Assembly (NCBI GenBank): GCA_038373885.1
Contig: JAWZYV010016945.1
Coordinates: 701,001 to 765,000, forward strand
Reading direction: 5' to 3'
Source of the DNA: Cheiracanthium punctorium
Lineage: Eukaryota > Arthropoda > Arachnida > Araneae > Cheiracanthiidae
DNA: 64,000 nt
Shown here: positions 13,087 to 24,955 of the stretch, piece after piece
Numbering within the stretch: position 1 is the first letter of the stretch
Layout of the letters: each line of letters starts with the position of its first letter
Made by a program: the position numbers and the translations under genes
Notes under the pieces: model-generated
Databases searched by the model: none
What the model was told of the DNA's origin: nothing
Seen by the model: the letters and a program-made list of their open reading frames with translations, nothing else

Positions 13087-14497
13087 CACTGGCCGACATT
13101 GAAAATGCGACACCCATAAGGAGTGGCCAGAAAGTGTTGAAACTTGGCAAGAAGAGAGAGGCAGAAGTGAACAATAAGTAATCTTTATTTCAAAATGATA
13201 TGCATGATGTAGAGGGAGAGCAGCGTCCCCTTACTAGATTGTCGAACGACCGTGGACGGCGATACACGAAGCAACATGCCTAGGTACTGAGTCAATGAGA
13301 GTACGGATGGCGTCCTGAGGAACGTTTCTCCATTCCCTGTCAACCATTTGCCACAGTTCGTTTTCTGAACGGACTAGTGGCAGGGTCTGCAAATGGCGTC
13401 CAATCACATTATGTTCGATTGGCGACATATGAGGAGAGTACGGTGGCCAGGGAAGCGTCTGTACACCTTGCAGAGCACGTTGGCTGATGCGAGCAATGTG
13501 CGGTCGAGCGTTATCCTGCTGATACAGGGCGTTGGGAACCGTTTGAAAGTAGGGTAGTTTAACCGGCCGCAGCTCATCATCCACATATCGTTGAGCCGTG
13601 ATAGTGCCCCGAATACGAACTAGAGGTGACCTGGAGTCATACGCAATTTCTCCCCAAAACATGATGCCACGTTGTCGCGCGTTGGGGCGTTATAACATTG
13701 CTGCCGGATTGGACCTGTTTCCACGTCGACACCACACTCGTTTGCGGCGACTATCACTGGAGAAGCAGAAGCATGACTCATCCGAGAACACGACCCTGTG
13801 CCATTCTGTCGTCCACGTCTCTCTATCCTGGCACCATTGCATCCGTTGGCGTTGATGATATAGAGCTAATGGAAGTCTTCTTAACGGACGCCATGAGTGC
13901 AGGCCACTAGCAACCAATCGACGGGAAATGGTTCTGATCGATATAGGAACATCCATGGTGTCTTGAACATATCGCAGAATGGAGGTTGAAGTAGCTTGCG
14001 GGGCCGCCACCGCTGATCGGTGTATGCGTCGATCCACGTGTGCTGACGTCACTCTGACTGCACTGGCACCCCTTAAACGTGCCACATTTTCTTGGTCCAA
14101 CCATCTTCGCCACAGCCGGTGTACAGTGGACACATCCAGGTGTCTGTCTGCCGAGATTGGCAGAATGGACCAACCTATCCTTCTCAGTCCGATCACCGTG
14201 CCCCTCGTAAAATCGTCGGTCTGCTGGAACTGCCTCCGTTGACGGCGGCCTGGCATTCTCTGGTTACTCGTGTCCTCTGAGACGAAAATAAAATTTTTAC
14301 GAGAATTTCTCTAGCAGCAATACTTTCACAAAAATTGTCCGTCCTACCTGTTCCTTCCCGTATACCTTTTTCCACGTGCACTGGCGAGCTGTCAGTTTCA
14401 CACCATTAGCATAAATCGGCAAGGTGCATTTACCCTGAAATTTGCATAATTCTCTAACCACTTCTTTTTGTTGTTGCATTTTCATTGTCATGCAGTG
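13087..14497 (-). mobile_element. Tc1-like DNA transposon, full length, TA-flanked
   Basis: The left end starts CACTGGCCGACATTGAAAAT; the right end reads, on the opposite strand, CACTGCATGACAATGAAAAT. These terminal inverted repeats share about 24 of 29 bases (GACATTGAAAATGCGACA against GACAATGAAAATGCAACA), and TA stands directly outside both ends (13085-13086, 14498-14499), the target duplication expected for Tc1/mariner elements. The length is 1411 bp, normal for a one-gene Tc1 element. G+C is well above the surroundings, which suggests fairly recent arrival. The single gene runs on the minus strand. Because its frame is broken, mobility would need a transposase supplied in trans. Confidence 0.92.
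13234..14256 (-). pseudogene. Tc1-like transposase with one in-frame stop
   Basis: Cut-and-paste transposase of the IS630/Tc1/mariner superfamily. Start ATG at 14256 and natural stop at 13234-13236 give 340 codons, the usual Tc1 length. The N-terminus has the helix-turn-helix DNA-binding region (about residues 15-70, with STVHRLWRRWL). The catalytic triad is visible: D159 in VVFSDESCF, D248 in YQQDNARPH, E281 in SPHMSPIEH. A TAA at 13690-13692 (residue 189), between the first and second aspartates, is the only break; the frame is open on both sides. The third motif is unusual: SPHM in place of the common SPDL, and the usual Trp-Asp after PIEH is missing, as if six bases were lost. I count 32 residues between D248 and E281, two fewer than the classical DD34E. 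Two frames that look separate are therefore one gene. Confidence 0.93.
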
Positions 14498-14499
14498 TA

Positions 14500-16154
14500 T
14501 GAAGAATTAATGAAAGATTTATTTTTAAATTTGAATAAAGATATGAATTAAGCGTGAAGAGGACTGTATCAAGATAGCTCTGAAAAACATTTATGAAAAT
14601 AGCTATTTTTATGATTTTTTATCCATTTTCCCACTCATGATAGAAATGCAAATTGTGTTTCAAAAATAACAAGTCATCTTTTAACTATAGCTGTTAATTT
14701 TTTTCTTTTTTTAATTTGATGTTTCCAATTGGGAAAATTGGCCTGTAAAAAAAAGGTTAAGAAGTGTCCATATAAAAATAAGCAGGTGAAAGTTTAGGTG
14801 CAATTTTGTAAAAATTTTTGAAGCCGATTTCATGTCGCGGTATGTTGCCGGCGTTCTTCGCCCGCCTAGACTTCGGCGCTCAAGAAGTCAATGACTTAAA
14901 TATGTTGGTTATAATTAAAGTCTCCCGGTAATTAGAGTTTTACAGCTAAAACGGATTAACGGAATGTAACCAAATTTGGTGTATAGATTACACATAAGAT
15001 GCACTCAAGGAATTTCGAGAACAACACCTGTAGTTTAAAACATCGGTTCACAAGTTTCAGCTGCAGTATGATATTCATAGGAAAACTTTAATTATATAAC
15101 CAGCCTCTATTTCACTTGCAGAAATAAGCGGTGTATGTATGTGTGATTGTGTGTACTCACAACATTATTCAAAAATCTGAAATGTAGAATTTCTGGTCAT
15201 TTACTGCTACTGGTTTTTACAAATCTTTGAGAACACTGAATACAAACTAATATTCACACAAGTATGAATTTTAAATTTATGTTAAAAAAGTTTTTAAATG
15301 ATATTTAAAATTATATATGGATAAATGAAGACATGTTTGTCCTATTTAAGCCCTTCAGTTGCTCTACTGAATTTGCTAAAAATGTATGGGGAAACTACCA
15401 TGTTAGTTTCAGTAGTTACAATCTGCACTCTCCAAACAGCTTAGTTGTCATGTAATCCAGAGTTGTGCACGGACATGCAAATGGTACAGTAATCTATGAA
15501 AGTCGAAAAAGATGTACACGAACGAAACATATGAAAAATGCTCTTTATTTTTCTTATGAAATTCTTTTCTTCTATTTCGTAGACTACTATTTATTTCATT
15601 AATTTATTTGTGTAAAGCAAAACAAAAGTAAAACTTATTAACTAGTAAGCCTTTGACAAAGCAACGTCTGATTCCTTTTAGAAAATTTCTTATAGTTGAA
15701 ATTAACTTTTTTTTTGTATTTTATATATTTCGAATTTTAACTAAGAATTTAAAACAGTAAGCTAAATTTTGTTTGACAGGCGTTGAATTTTTGGAAGAAG
15801 TATCCAAATTTTCAAATGAATCTTCAGGGAGAATTTACATACACACCGTATTAAATATTTCTGAACGGAGACAATATAGTAAAAACTAACATTATGATAT
15901 ATAAAGAGCTAAAATTACTAACAAATCTAGTGTTAAAAGATGCAACATTATAAAGGTTTATTATTGTTAAGTATTTTTTTACATAAATAATTAAGTAATT
16001 TGCCTATACCATATTTAACAAACGAAAATTTCTGTATATTTATTTAAAAATTATTTAAAATAAAGTTTACGTTCTAAGAACAATTATGGGTACTGGTTAA
16101 CTCACACTATAATCTCCCTTATACATTATATGAACATTGAAGAACTGTAAAATA
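14500..16154. other. Gene-free AT-rich DNA
   Basis: A GC-richer patch at 14835-14890 is unidentified. Nothing else recognised. Confidence 0.45.
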
Positions 16155-16335
16155 ATAACAAGCTTCATGAAATAGCCCCATAAAGGTTAATTGAAAGGAC
16201 ATACAGCTGTTTCGAGCAAAAAAATTTGATCTTCATCGGTGGAAATCATTCAGAGACTGGAAGGCTGGAACAGGGAACTAAACAGCTGTATGGCCGTTCA
16301 AGTAAACCTTTACAGTGTTATTTTACAAGTTTCTT
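16155..16335. mobile_element. Foldback element with about 55-bp imperfect arms
   Basis: The left arm (from AAGCTTCATGAAATAGCCCC through AAAGGTTAATTGAAAGGACA to CAGCTGTTT) matches the reverse complement of the right arm (AACAGCTGTATGGCCGTTCA, then AGTAAACCTTTACAG, ending near ACAAGTTT) with scattered differences. The roughly 55-base centre has no gene. The motif just outside, CAACACCAGTTATTTTGAGTG (16355 on), recurs in nearly the same form at 44829, so both may be edges of one repeat family. Confidence 0.65.
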
Positions 16336-16379
16336 TTTATTATTTTATGTTTTCAACACCAGTTATTTTGAGTGATTTT

Positions 16380-18971
16380 TGTTATTGAAGAACTGTGTCA
16401 CACTCAAATCATTACAAAAGAGTAAACAAAATCGTTCAATCAAGACTGCACATCAAAAAATAAATTACGAAAAATAGAAAACAAATTCTCATAACCTTTA
16501 ACTCAAAACTTTTCAGCATTTAAATGTATATAGCTGTTTAACAAACTTCAAACATATTTTGTTTAAATTTTCTTCTTCGTTACGTCTATCCTTTTCTATC
16601 GCATTCATTACCGAAAAGAGTTTTTCAACATGGGGCATACGAACATTTAACTGTACTTGTATCTGTGAGAAATAACTCATGAAAAGAAAGATATTTACTT
16701 TCAGTTAATTTAAAAGTTAATTCAAGCGAGTAAAGTTCTTCCCCTGCACTGAGGAAGTTAATTGCTTTGCGACAGGCTGACGGAAGTGCTAACTCTACCC
16801 TTTACTGAGTTGAGCGGTGAAATTTTAAAGCTTACTTATTAATTCTGGTCACGGTCCCAGCTCGCGGATTGCAGTTAATTCGTGAACAATCCTTTACGGA
16901 GAGCAATATTTCTCCTCTTATTGAAAGTTTAGACTATTATGTTTTACAAACTGTAATGTAATATATTCTTTAAGGGCAGTTTAGGGTTTAGTTTTAAAAC
17001 TTCCTTTCACCCACAAAATTCTGGATCTCTTCCATAATAAGTAACGATATGATTTTGAACAACTTCTGAGAGTTATATAAATAAAAAAATTAATGGTTTC
17101 TCAAAGTAAATGAATCTAGCTTTATGTTTCATAGAATACTAGTTATTCCAGTTCTATTTTATTAAATTATAAATATGAAATGGAATTTTAAATTTCATTA
17201 AAAAAATAACTTTTTTCAAAACAAAACATCGATAATGACCATTCTTGTGTAAATTAAATTTATTGGCTCTAATTTATCATTTATTCATTTGTTTAAATTG
17301 CAAAAATACATTTGCATGAAATGTAAATTCACATTTCGTATTGCAATATCTTTCAGATAAAAGATTGATGCAGAATTTATACAGACCCATTTGATTTACG
17401 GGATTGTTTTTCCCTTTAAATATACTATATTTATATATTGTGTTGAAATGGCTTATGATTTTAAATAACAGACTTATTTCTTCAAGTTCATTTAATATTT
17501 ATTCCACTCACCTATGTATTCAATTGTGATATACTGAATAATTCATTAAGACTATCTACGTTATTTGATATTTTGTTATTTGTATTATAAAAATGCATTA
17601 TTTTTTAAGTTTATATGTATTGCTAAAATTTTGCCTTACTTAATATTGTATAATCATACATATTTCAATCAAAAAATGGAAACAAAATTCAAAATCTAAA
17701 TTTTCTTTAAAACTCAAATGCTTAAAAATAGTACTTTCTTGTAATTAAATGCATTAAATTTACATATTTGAGTGCAATTATAAACTGAAAAGTTACCTCA
17801 AAAATAAAAAATTAACAGACAAATCAACCTATATCTTGCATTTGCTGTTACAGTAAATCTATAGTGAATAAAATAATTAGCTTATAGTCTATGTATAGGA
17901 AATTCCTGTATTCAAATTTTTAGTATTAATAACCAGATATTTAAATATAGAATATTTTCAAAATAACGGAGACTAATTGCAAATTTGAGAACAAAGCATA
18001 TTTTCTTCTCAGATTCGTTAAAAAATATCAGTTGTATTACCGTAGTTAATGACTGTCTGGCAAACCAACAAATTTAGCTTTCCTTTCTGGACTTCGTTAG
18101 TATTATGTATATCACAATTTACCGTTTCATTAGACCCAATTATCTAAATGTACTCTCATAAATTGTCCCGTAGTTTGGTAAAAATGGAGCGAATAAATTA
18201 TTTTCTTATTTTTGGTATTTTTAGGGGGGTTGTTCTTCAATAAAATAAACTATAGTTCAAAAATGCATCGTTCGTACTTTTTTCAATAACACATGCTACG
18301 ACATTTAACAGGCACTTGAGTTTATTTATTTATATTTTATTCGACAGTTCGACTTCGGTGAGACTTACTTATTTTTTATTTATTATTACATTTTTTTGTA
18401 GTTCTTGAAAATTTGTGAAAATTAGATGTAATTAATTTTCTACATTCTTTATCACTAAACTAAAAGAAAACTTATCCTAACAACATCAAGTTATTTGTGA
18501 TAGTCTGAAACGGAAAAGTGGTGAATTTGCAAATACTCCACATAAATATCGTCTTAATTAGCGTTGGTAATACTTTAATTCTTAAGTCATTTATTTTTTA
18601 TCATGAATTTAATATGAATTTTATAATGATTTTTTTATAATAATTTAATTTATTTAATATTTTTATAATGAAATTGTAATGGTCATGAAGTATTAAAAAT
18701 GTCAATTTGAGTGTCGACATGATGAAATTACTGTTTGTTTGCTTTATTAATTAATTAAAGTATTTAAAAGCTATATGCATGGAAATGGAAAATATGTACA
18801 CCAACCACACATATGACGAACCACACATTTTTCAATGAACTCTTCTGAATGGCAGAGAGAGCACGTAATTAAGCGGGAATGTTATTTAACTGTTGCTGGA
18901 GAAGGTATATGAATCATTATTGCACATCATTACATCTTTAGGAATCATTATTGCACTTACGTTTGTGAGAG
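16380..18971. other. Gene-free AT-rich DNA
   Basis: About 2.6 kb with no frame of note and no repeat that I can define. Confidence 0.5.
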
Positions 18972-19680
18972 ATGGGAAAGTCTGCTGATCTTTGCGAAAT
19001 TGATCGAAGGCAGATTGTAACGGTTTGAAGACTCGGAACGAGTATCATCGAATATAAGCGACTGGTCGGTTGTTCACGATCTGCCGTTGTTAGTATTTAT
19101 AAAAAGTAGATTGATGACGGTAAAACCAGCAATAGACGCCAAAATGGTGAGCATCAACGCATCATCAAAGAAAGAGGACGTCGGAGACTTGTTCTGCCTA
19201 GTACAGCAAAATCGGCTGCAAACAGTGGCTCAGCAGTCATCCGAATACAATGCAGGTCCATGTAAAAGTGTTTCGGAACACACAATTCAGCGGATACTGT
19301 TAGATATGGAACTGCGGAGTAGACGTCCCACTCGTGTGTCTCTGCTTACCAAGCGTCATTGTCAACTACGCCTACAGTGGGCACGGGAATATTGAGACTG
19401 GACCAAAGATATTTAGAAGTGAATTGTTTGGTAGAATGAATCCCGGTTTCTCCTTCATCGCATCGATGGTCGTATCAGGGTGCGCCGTCTTCCAGGAGAA
19501 CAGCTGCTCCCCTTTCCCCACGGCTAGGAGCTCAAACACCACCAATATCTCGACTTTGTGAGGCCGCTGAGCAAATATTTGGTACAACCTGTCTCCACTA
19601 TCTACCAAGAACTTCTAGCATCCAAGTCCGGGCAAGTTGCAGCTGTTTTGAAGACTAAAGGAGGCGCAACGTTTTATTGA
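18972..19680 (+). pseudogene. Decayed Tc1-like transposase, internally deleted
   Basis: Second Tc1-type transposase, unrelated in detail to the one at 13.2 kb. ATG at 18972 opens the family's N-terminus (MGKSADLCEIDRRQIV, then GCSRSAVVSIYKK as the helix-turn-helix). Breaks: TGA at 19026, TAG at 19107, a frameshift near 19190-19205, then the family's QQNRLQTVAQQ and VSEHTIQRILLDMELRSRRP stretch, and further stops at 19393-19431. In the first catalytic motif the expected S-D-E-S reads stop-N-E-S, so the aspartate is lost. After RIRVRRLPGEQL the second aspartate and the glutamate motifs are absent, an apparently in-frame deletion, and the C-terminus (SKSGQVAAVLKTKGG) ends at 19680. GTAGGTGGTCATAATG directly downstream is probably the right terminal repeat; I could not find the left one. 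No activity is possible. Confidence 0.88.
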
Positions 19681-19704
19681 GTAGGTGGTCATAATGTAAT
19701 GTGT

Positions 19705-20199
19705 CTTCGGTGTAGATTGAATACATTTTTAAATACATTTTAAATACATTCATTACTGAAAAACTCTATAAAAAAATGTTATAAAAGAAGAAATTAGGGC
19801 TTTGAAGACTGGAACTTCATCAGAAAATATTTGAATGCTGACAGATAGCCACAGTGCCATTTCAGCACCTGAGTAACTGGTCTACAATAGGGAACAAAAG
19901 ATTAATGCCAATATTTAATGTACTAAAGGTGCTTTTACAGCAATACAGAATTTACCTCCAACGGGTTCTTTCACATATTTCTACATGGAAACGAGACTGA
20001 CATTTTAAATAAGACTGCAGAACATAGAAATGAGATTGGCGTTATGACATTTTGAGAATCCACAACCTCTTGCACAGACATTATCTAGAGTTCGGCTCGA
20101 GCTCATGGAATAAGCCTCAATAACAGTGCTGTAAAATGTTACAAGTCAAGAAAACTTTGGTAATAAAACTATAAACTGTGAGAAATTTCCATTAATACA
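19705..20199. other. Gene-free DNA
   Basis: Nothing I can assign between the Tc1 relic and the 925-bp element. Confidence 0.4.
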
Positions 20200-20201
20200 T
20201 A

Positions 20202-21126
20202 ATGGAAGGTGGCCCAAAATGATCCTAGTGGACAAAGTGATCCGCACATGTTTTCTTCCAGACAGGCAGCGCTATCAACTAGGTAATACATAAACTAGGT
20301 GTGTCAAGTCAAGAAGAAGCAATGGCGATATTTAAGCGATCGGTGTATTACATTTCTGAGTAGAATTCTTTGATAACCTCGGTTTTATCATATCTCTTCG
20401 TAGGTAAGCACCAACTTTCCTATTTACTTAGAAATACAGTCTTTAATGTACATAAATATGGCTTGGTTTACTAAACAGAGTATGTTTTCAGATATGAATT
20501 ACGCTTGTTTATTTTGTTATGTTTCTCAGCTTGTTCCAGTAATATGCCCTAAATTGGGCAGCCTTACTGCCGGTTAAAATGATCCCTCGGCTGAACTAAA
20601 CTCTAGTTACCGGGTCCTATTCATCATTGTAGCCCTTCAGGCGTTCTCAAAATGCGTGACTCCCCGTTTCATTATTTAATTTACTTCTGCGTTTATGGCA
20701 GGCCACAATTTTCCATTTTTTGAAATGTAATTTTGAAATATTACATTTTATTGTTTGTGACACATTTTTATTTTAAAATTTTCATAAAATAAATTATGCA
20801 TATGTGATTGTAAACTTATTTTATTTCATTATACATAATCATAATTATCATTCCATCTTTTTATTTCGCCGATAAAAAATAATTTACAATTATTTTCCAA
20901 TGGAGAATCATTTTGTACTTGGGTGAGGGTAAAATCTTTCTTAGGATACTTTTTCAAAATTCTATTTCTTTCGTTACTCAGTTTAGGTTTATAATATTAT
21001 TATAATATGTTTATGATGCAAAGTATAGTGTAAAATATTGTAGCAAAGGGTAAAAGTTTTACTTAACATTTTTGTTACTTTATGCAAGTATTTCCCTTAA
21101 GGGGATAATTTTGGGCCACCTTCCCC
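20202..21126. mobile_element. 925-bp TA-flanked non-autonomous element, copy 1
   Basis: The ends are inverted repeats: left GGAAGGTGGCCCAAAATGAT, right, on the opposite strand, GGGGAAGGTGGCCCAAAATT. TA lies outside both ends (20200-20201, 21127-21128), as in Tc1/mariner/pogo-type insertions. It is collinear over its whole length with the element at 24030-24953. No intact gene is present. A short start, ATG...GCAATGGCGATATTTAAG (about 20300-20335), is shared by both full copies and could be the remnant of a 5' exon of the parent transposase. The internal word AATGATCC also recurs. Confidence 0.8.
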
Positions 21127-21129
21127 TAC

Positions 21130-21790
21130 ATTAATGAAAAGAACTAAGTAGTTTAATTAACAGTAAGGAGTCGCAGGACCTCAGTAGGTACTAGAAGAAT
21201 ATTTCAGTGTACTCTCCTTACAATACAAAAAAGATGAAGTCTTTGGGCAACCATTTTCTTTAAGTAGACTTGAGTGAGTTATTTTTTATTGACTCAAGAC
21301 TGATTTCTTTTCAAAAAATCACCTGACAAAGAAATCGCCTTCATCATATTTTGATGGAATTTCGTAATTGCTAAATCTTAGCCAGATTGGATATTTAATT
21401 TTTGATTTTCGACAGTAAAATCATTATGACGAATGAAAATTTCCGCCTGTGGTCTAAATTTACATCTGTTTAAGTAGAGTTATCACTTACAGAATGAAAA
21501 CCTAATTTGAAGAACTCGGAATTTTTATGATATAACTAGCTGAGTATCCGTTCTTTGTACGAGGGGCTGTTTTTCTAAAATACATAACTGGAGTTTATCC
21601 GATCGGAACACAAACTGAAAAAGTAATATGTTTCTAATATAACGTAAAATGTCCATCGCAATAGCCAATTTAAAGTTAAGAAAAAAGAGGAGTAAACTTC
21701 CCTTTGCTTTGATACTACAGCGGGATACAGTTATATTAACCTGTAATCACTCTTAGCTTAGTTTTAAGGCGACAATTGGAAATAGTAAAT
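21130..21790. other. Gene-free DNA
   Basis: Nothing recognised. Confidence 0.4.
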
Positions 21791-21794
21791 TTAA

Positions 21795-22215
21795 CAAATA
21801 CTTTTAATTTCATGAAATATTTACGAACACCGTACATTGGGCTTCAGCCTGTCTTGTCCTAACAAACCTAATAGCTCTACCAACAACATGTACCAATACC
21901 ATCCATCTTTGTTACCCCCATTTAAATGCTCAATTTAAATGTTCAAATCTCTAAAGGTTCAGCAGAAGATAATAGTTCATTTGGTTTAATAGCGTGAAAA
22001 ATGTCAAACTGTAGTCTCATGGAGTAGTTTAGAATCAGATAACTTACGTAATCAGATTTTACGTACACAAAATTTACGTCGAATATGATTTTCGACCCAG
22101 TTGAAGTTTTGTGGCAGAGTTTATGGTACTAGTGCAATTTTTAATTTATGAGGTCACGTTTTCGACTGCCGTAAAGGAAATTCTGGTTATCTGAGTAATT
22201 TTAACTGTTTATTTC
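21795..22215. repeat. Old dispersed repeat, copy 2
   Basis: Same block order as 9635-10010 in the same orientation (TCATGAAATATTTACGAACAC, GTACATTGGGCTT, then TTTTTAATTTATGAGGTC). Ancient and patchy; class unknown. Confidence 0.4.
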
Positions 22216-22328
22216 ACACAGTTTGTATTCAATCGCAGAAATATTAAAAATCTCAACGACGTTCAAAAAAAAAAATTGTTATCATAGGACCGTAATGGAT
22301 GAACGAATGGGACTTTAAAATAGTTAAC

Positions 22329-22557
22329 TTCTTTTTCACACAATGGCAGGCCTCTGTCTCTGGAGGCATTGGCCACTACAAAGGCCGGAATTGTTGTTCT
22401 CTTTATTATTAGAGCACCTAGTAGGTGGAACAACGTCACCCACTATGAAGGGACGGACACATAGACAACCACACCCAGTTGAGGATAGAACCCCTACCGC
22501 CGGGAGTTGAACCCGAAACCGTAGTACGTTGCGTTACCCGCTATACGATCTGGTCGG
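22329..22557 (-). repeat. SINE family B, copy 1
   Basis: The minus-strand head has an A-box-like TATAGCGGGTAACG and a B box, GGTTCAACTCC; the body carries GGCCGGAATTGTTG, CACCTAGTAGGTGG and GGGACGGACAC on the plus strand, shared with 28348 and 40515. The left flank is T-rich on the plus strand, which is the A-rich 3' tail of the SINE. The target duplication is weak: a six-base GTTAAC on both sides. Confidence 0.8.
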
Positions 22558-22559
22558 AA

Positions 22560-23992
22560 ATTTGTTAACATATTTAGTCTTTTTGTCCCGCACACACACA
22601 AATGCAGCTGTTACCTTTTAGCGTACATCTTAATTCCCGGAATGTACTGCTGAATAACCTGTTGTAGTTCACGGTTGGGAAAAATGCAACACTCAGTATT
22701 CAACTGTGTTCAAAATTATTTTTAAAAAAATTCTTGTTTTGTGATTTTGAAAAAGTTAAAATCCACGGCTCTATAGATACGCAGTTCCACCTAACAAATA
22801 GGTGCAATACATTCTGCTACACATCTCGTAAAAGGAATGTTAGAAACGTTCAAACTAGATTGTAATGCAATTAACAGTGCAAAGAAAATCACTGAGTCAG
22901 CTGTAGCATTAGTGCGTTGAAGGTAACACTAGCCCACAACGCAATGTAGTGAAAAATTGATGTTGATTCTCTGTATATCTTCCATTAAGCTATTCAAAGT
23001 TTCCACTGCTAATAATGCAGTAAATTGCTCTGTTATAATGCAGATTTTGTTTTAAAATAAAACTGATTACACTTCCATAAATGTATAATAAGTTTTAAAC
23101 ATTAGAGATATTGTGCAAGCTTACTTCTAAAGAACGCAAATTGAAAGTCTACGTTTCCCATAAAAGAATTCATACCCTCAAAAGCCTGCAGCTGGCGTGT
23201 ATCATCAGGTGCATTTCCATTACATTCAGGTTTCCCTTTAATTTCCCTATTTTTTTCCCAGTTATCGCAAATTTCTATCGTTTCAAAAAAGTTGCATTAA
23301 ACTCTCATTATATATATTTGAGAATATGTTAGTGCTTGCCAACTTCCTTCATTTACGATTGAAAAGAACATTCATTCACTAACAATTTTATTGATAAGCA
23401 ATTTTAATAATAATAATAATCCTTTAAGTGCATTTTAAAAACAAAATGTATCATTAGTTCTTTAAAGTATTTTAAAGCTGCTTCAAACTTTTAAACTATA
23501 TTTTCCTGTGCAATTAAAATGATCTTAATTACAAGAACTAAAAAGCATTTCATTTTAAATTGCAAAAATTGTGATTCGAAAAGAAATAAACTATTTTAAA
23601 TACATTATGAAAAATTTATAAAGAAAGTATACCAAGGAACCGCATTTAACATTCTAAACATTTTTTTAGCTGCTATTGAAAAAAAAAGTATTCATATAAA
23701 TACTTTCTGTGGAAAGCGTGTGTCTCATTACGTAAGCTTCTTTTAATTTTATTTTACGAAGAGAAGAAGAAAATGAACGGGATACTGAGCTTCATTTTTA
23801 GATTTCAATCCCAGTTCAATTTATTTTTCCCTTCGGGGTATAATTTACAAGCCATATTCTTTCCAGTACATTTAGAATGTAAAATTTATCTGATTTATTT
23901 ATTTTCTATTAACCAAAGTTCTTTGCAAATGACTTTTCTTAGAATAGTACTTAAATGATCATGTCTTATTAAATGATTCAGTATAAAATATA
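22560..23992. other. Gene-free AT-rich DNA
   Basis: Frames at 23111-23332 and 23773-23958 are Phe/Ile-rich without recognisable motifs. Confidence 0.4.
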
Positions 23993-24027
23993 CAGGGTAT
24001 CTATAACTAAACGATGTTATTTTAGTA
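23993..24027. mobile_element. Left terminus of a CAGGGT-type element, cut by another insertion
   Basis: CAGGGTATCTATAACTAAA after a TA closely resembles the terminus of the element ending at 31629 (CAGGGTGGTTATAACTAAA on its minus strand). It runs only 35 bases before the 925-bp element begins at 24030, so a CAGGGT element appears to have been hit by that later insertion. I could not find its other end beyond 24955. Confidence 0.45.
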
Positions 24028-24029
24028 TA

Positions 24030-24953
24030 GGGGATAGTCGCCCAAAATGATCCAAGCGGACAAAACGATCCGCATATGTTTTCTTCCAGACAGGTAGTGC
24101 TATCAACACATTAGGTAACACATAAACTAGGTATGCCAAGTCAAGAAGAAGCAATGGCGATATTTAAGCTATCGGTGCATTACGCTTCTGAGTAGAATTC
24201 TTTAAAAAACTGAGTTTTATCATATATCTTGTGAGGTAAGCACTATCTTTTCTATTTATTTAGAAATACAGTCCTTAATGTATATAAATATGACTTGGTT
24301 TACTGAACAGAGTATGTTTTTAGGTGGGAATTACAATTGTTTAGTTTGTCATGTTCCTCGTCTTGTTCCAGTAATATGTCCTAAAGTGGACGGCCATACT
24401 GCAGGGTAAAATGATCCATCAACTGAAGAAACTCCAGTACCGGGTCCTAGTCATCATGGCAGCACTTCAGACGTTCTCAAAATACAAAATTCCCCATTGC
24501 ATTATTTAATTTATCTATGCGCTTATTGTAAGCCATAATTTTTGAAATATAATTTTCAAATATTCCATTTTATTGTTTTCGACACTTTTTAATTTAAATT
24601 TTTCATAAAATAAATTATACATAGTATATGATTGTAAAACTGACTTTATTTCATTGTGTATAGTCATAATTAGTTTTGCATCGTTTATTTTGTCCATAGA
24701 AAAAATTTATAATTATTTTCTAATGAAGGATCATTCTGCCATTGGGTGAGGGTAAAGTTCTTTGGACATTTTTCAAAAAAAAAAAAATAATAATAATTCG
24801 TTCTTCAGTTTAGGTTTAAAGTATTATTAAAGTATGTTTATGATGCAAAATATTGTGTAAAAAATTGTAGGAAAGGCCACAATTTTTATTTAAAATTTAT
24901 GTTTTTTTATGCAAGTTTTCCCCTTAAGGGGATCATTTCGGGCCACCTTCCCC
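24030..24953. mobile_element. 925-bp TA-flanked non-autonomous element, copy 2
   Basis: Collinear with 20202-21126. The right end, read on the opposite strand, is GGGGAAGGTGGCCCGAAATG; the left end is GGGGATAGTCGCCCAAAATG. TA stands outside both ends (24028-24029, 24954-24955). The start ATGCCAAGTCAAGAAGAAGC and the downstream GTAAGC and TTTAG signals resemble a first exon and intron, but no protein of useful length follows. It lies in the same orientation as copy 1, 3.8 kb away. Confidence 0.85.
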
Positions 24954-24955
24954 TA

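Noticed and set aside
13404..14491. Several extra frames on both strands inside the Tc1-like element
   Set aside because: They are other-frame shadows of the transposase; only the 13234-14256 minus frame has the family motifs.
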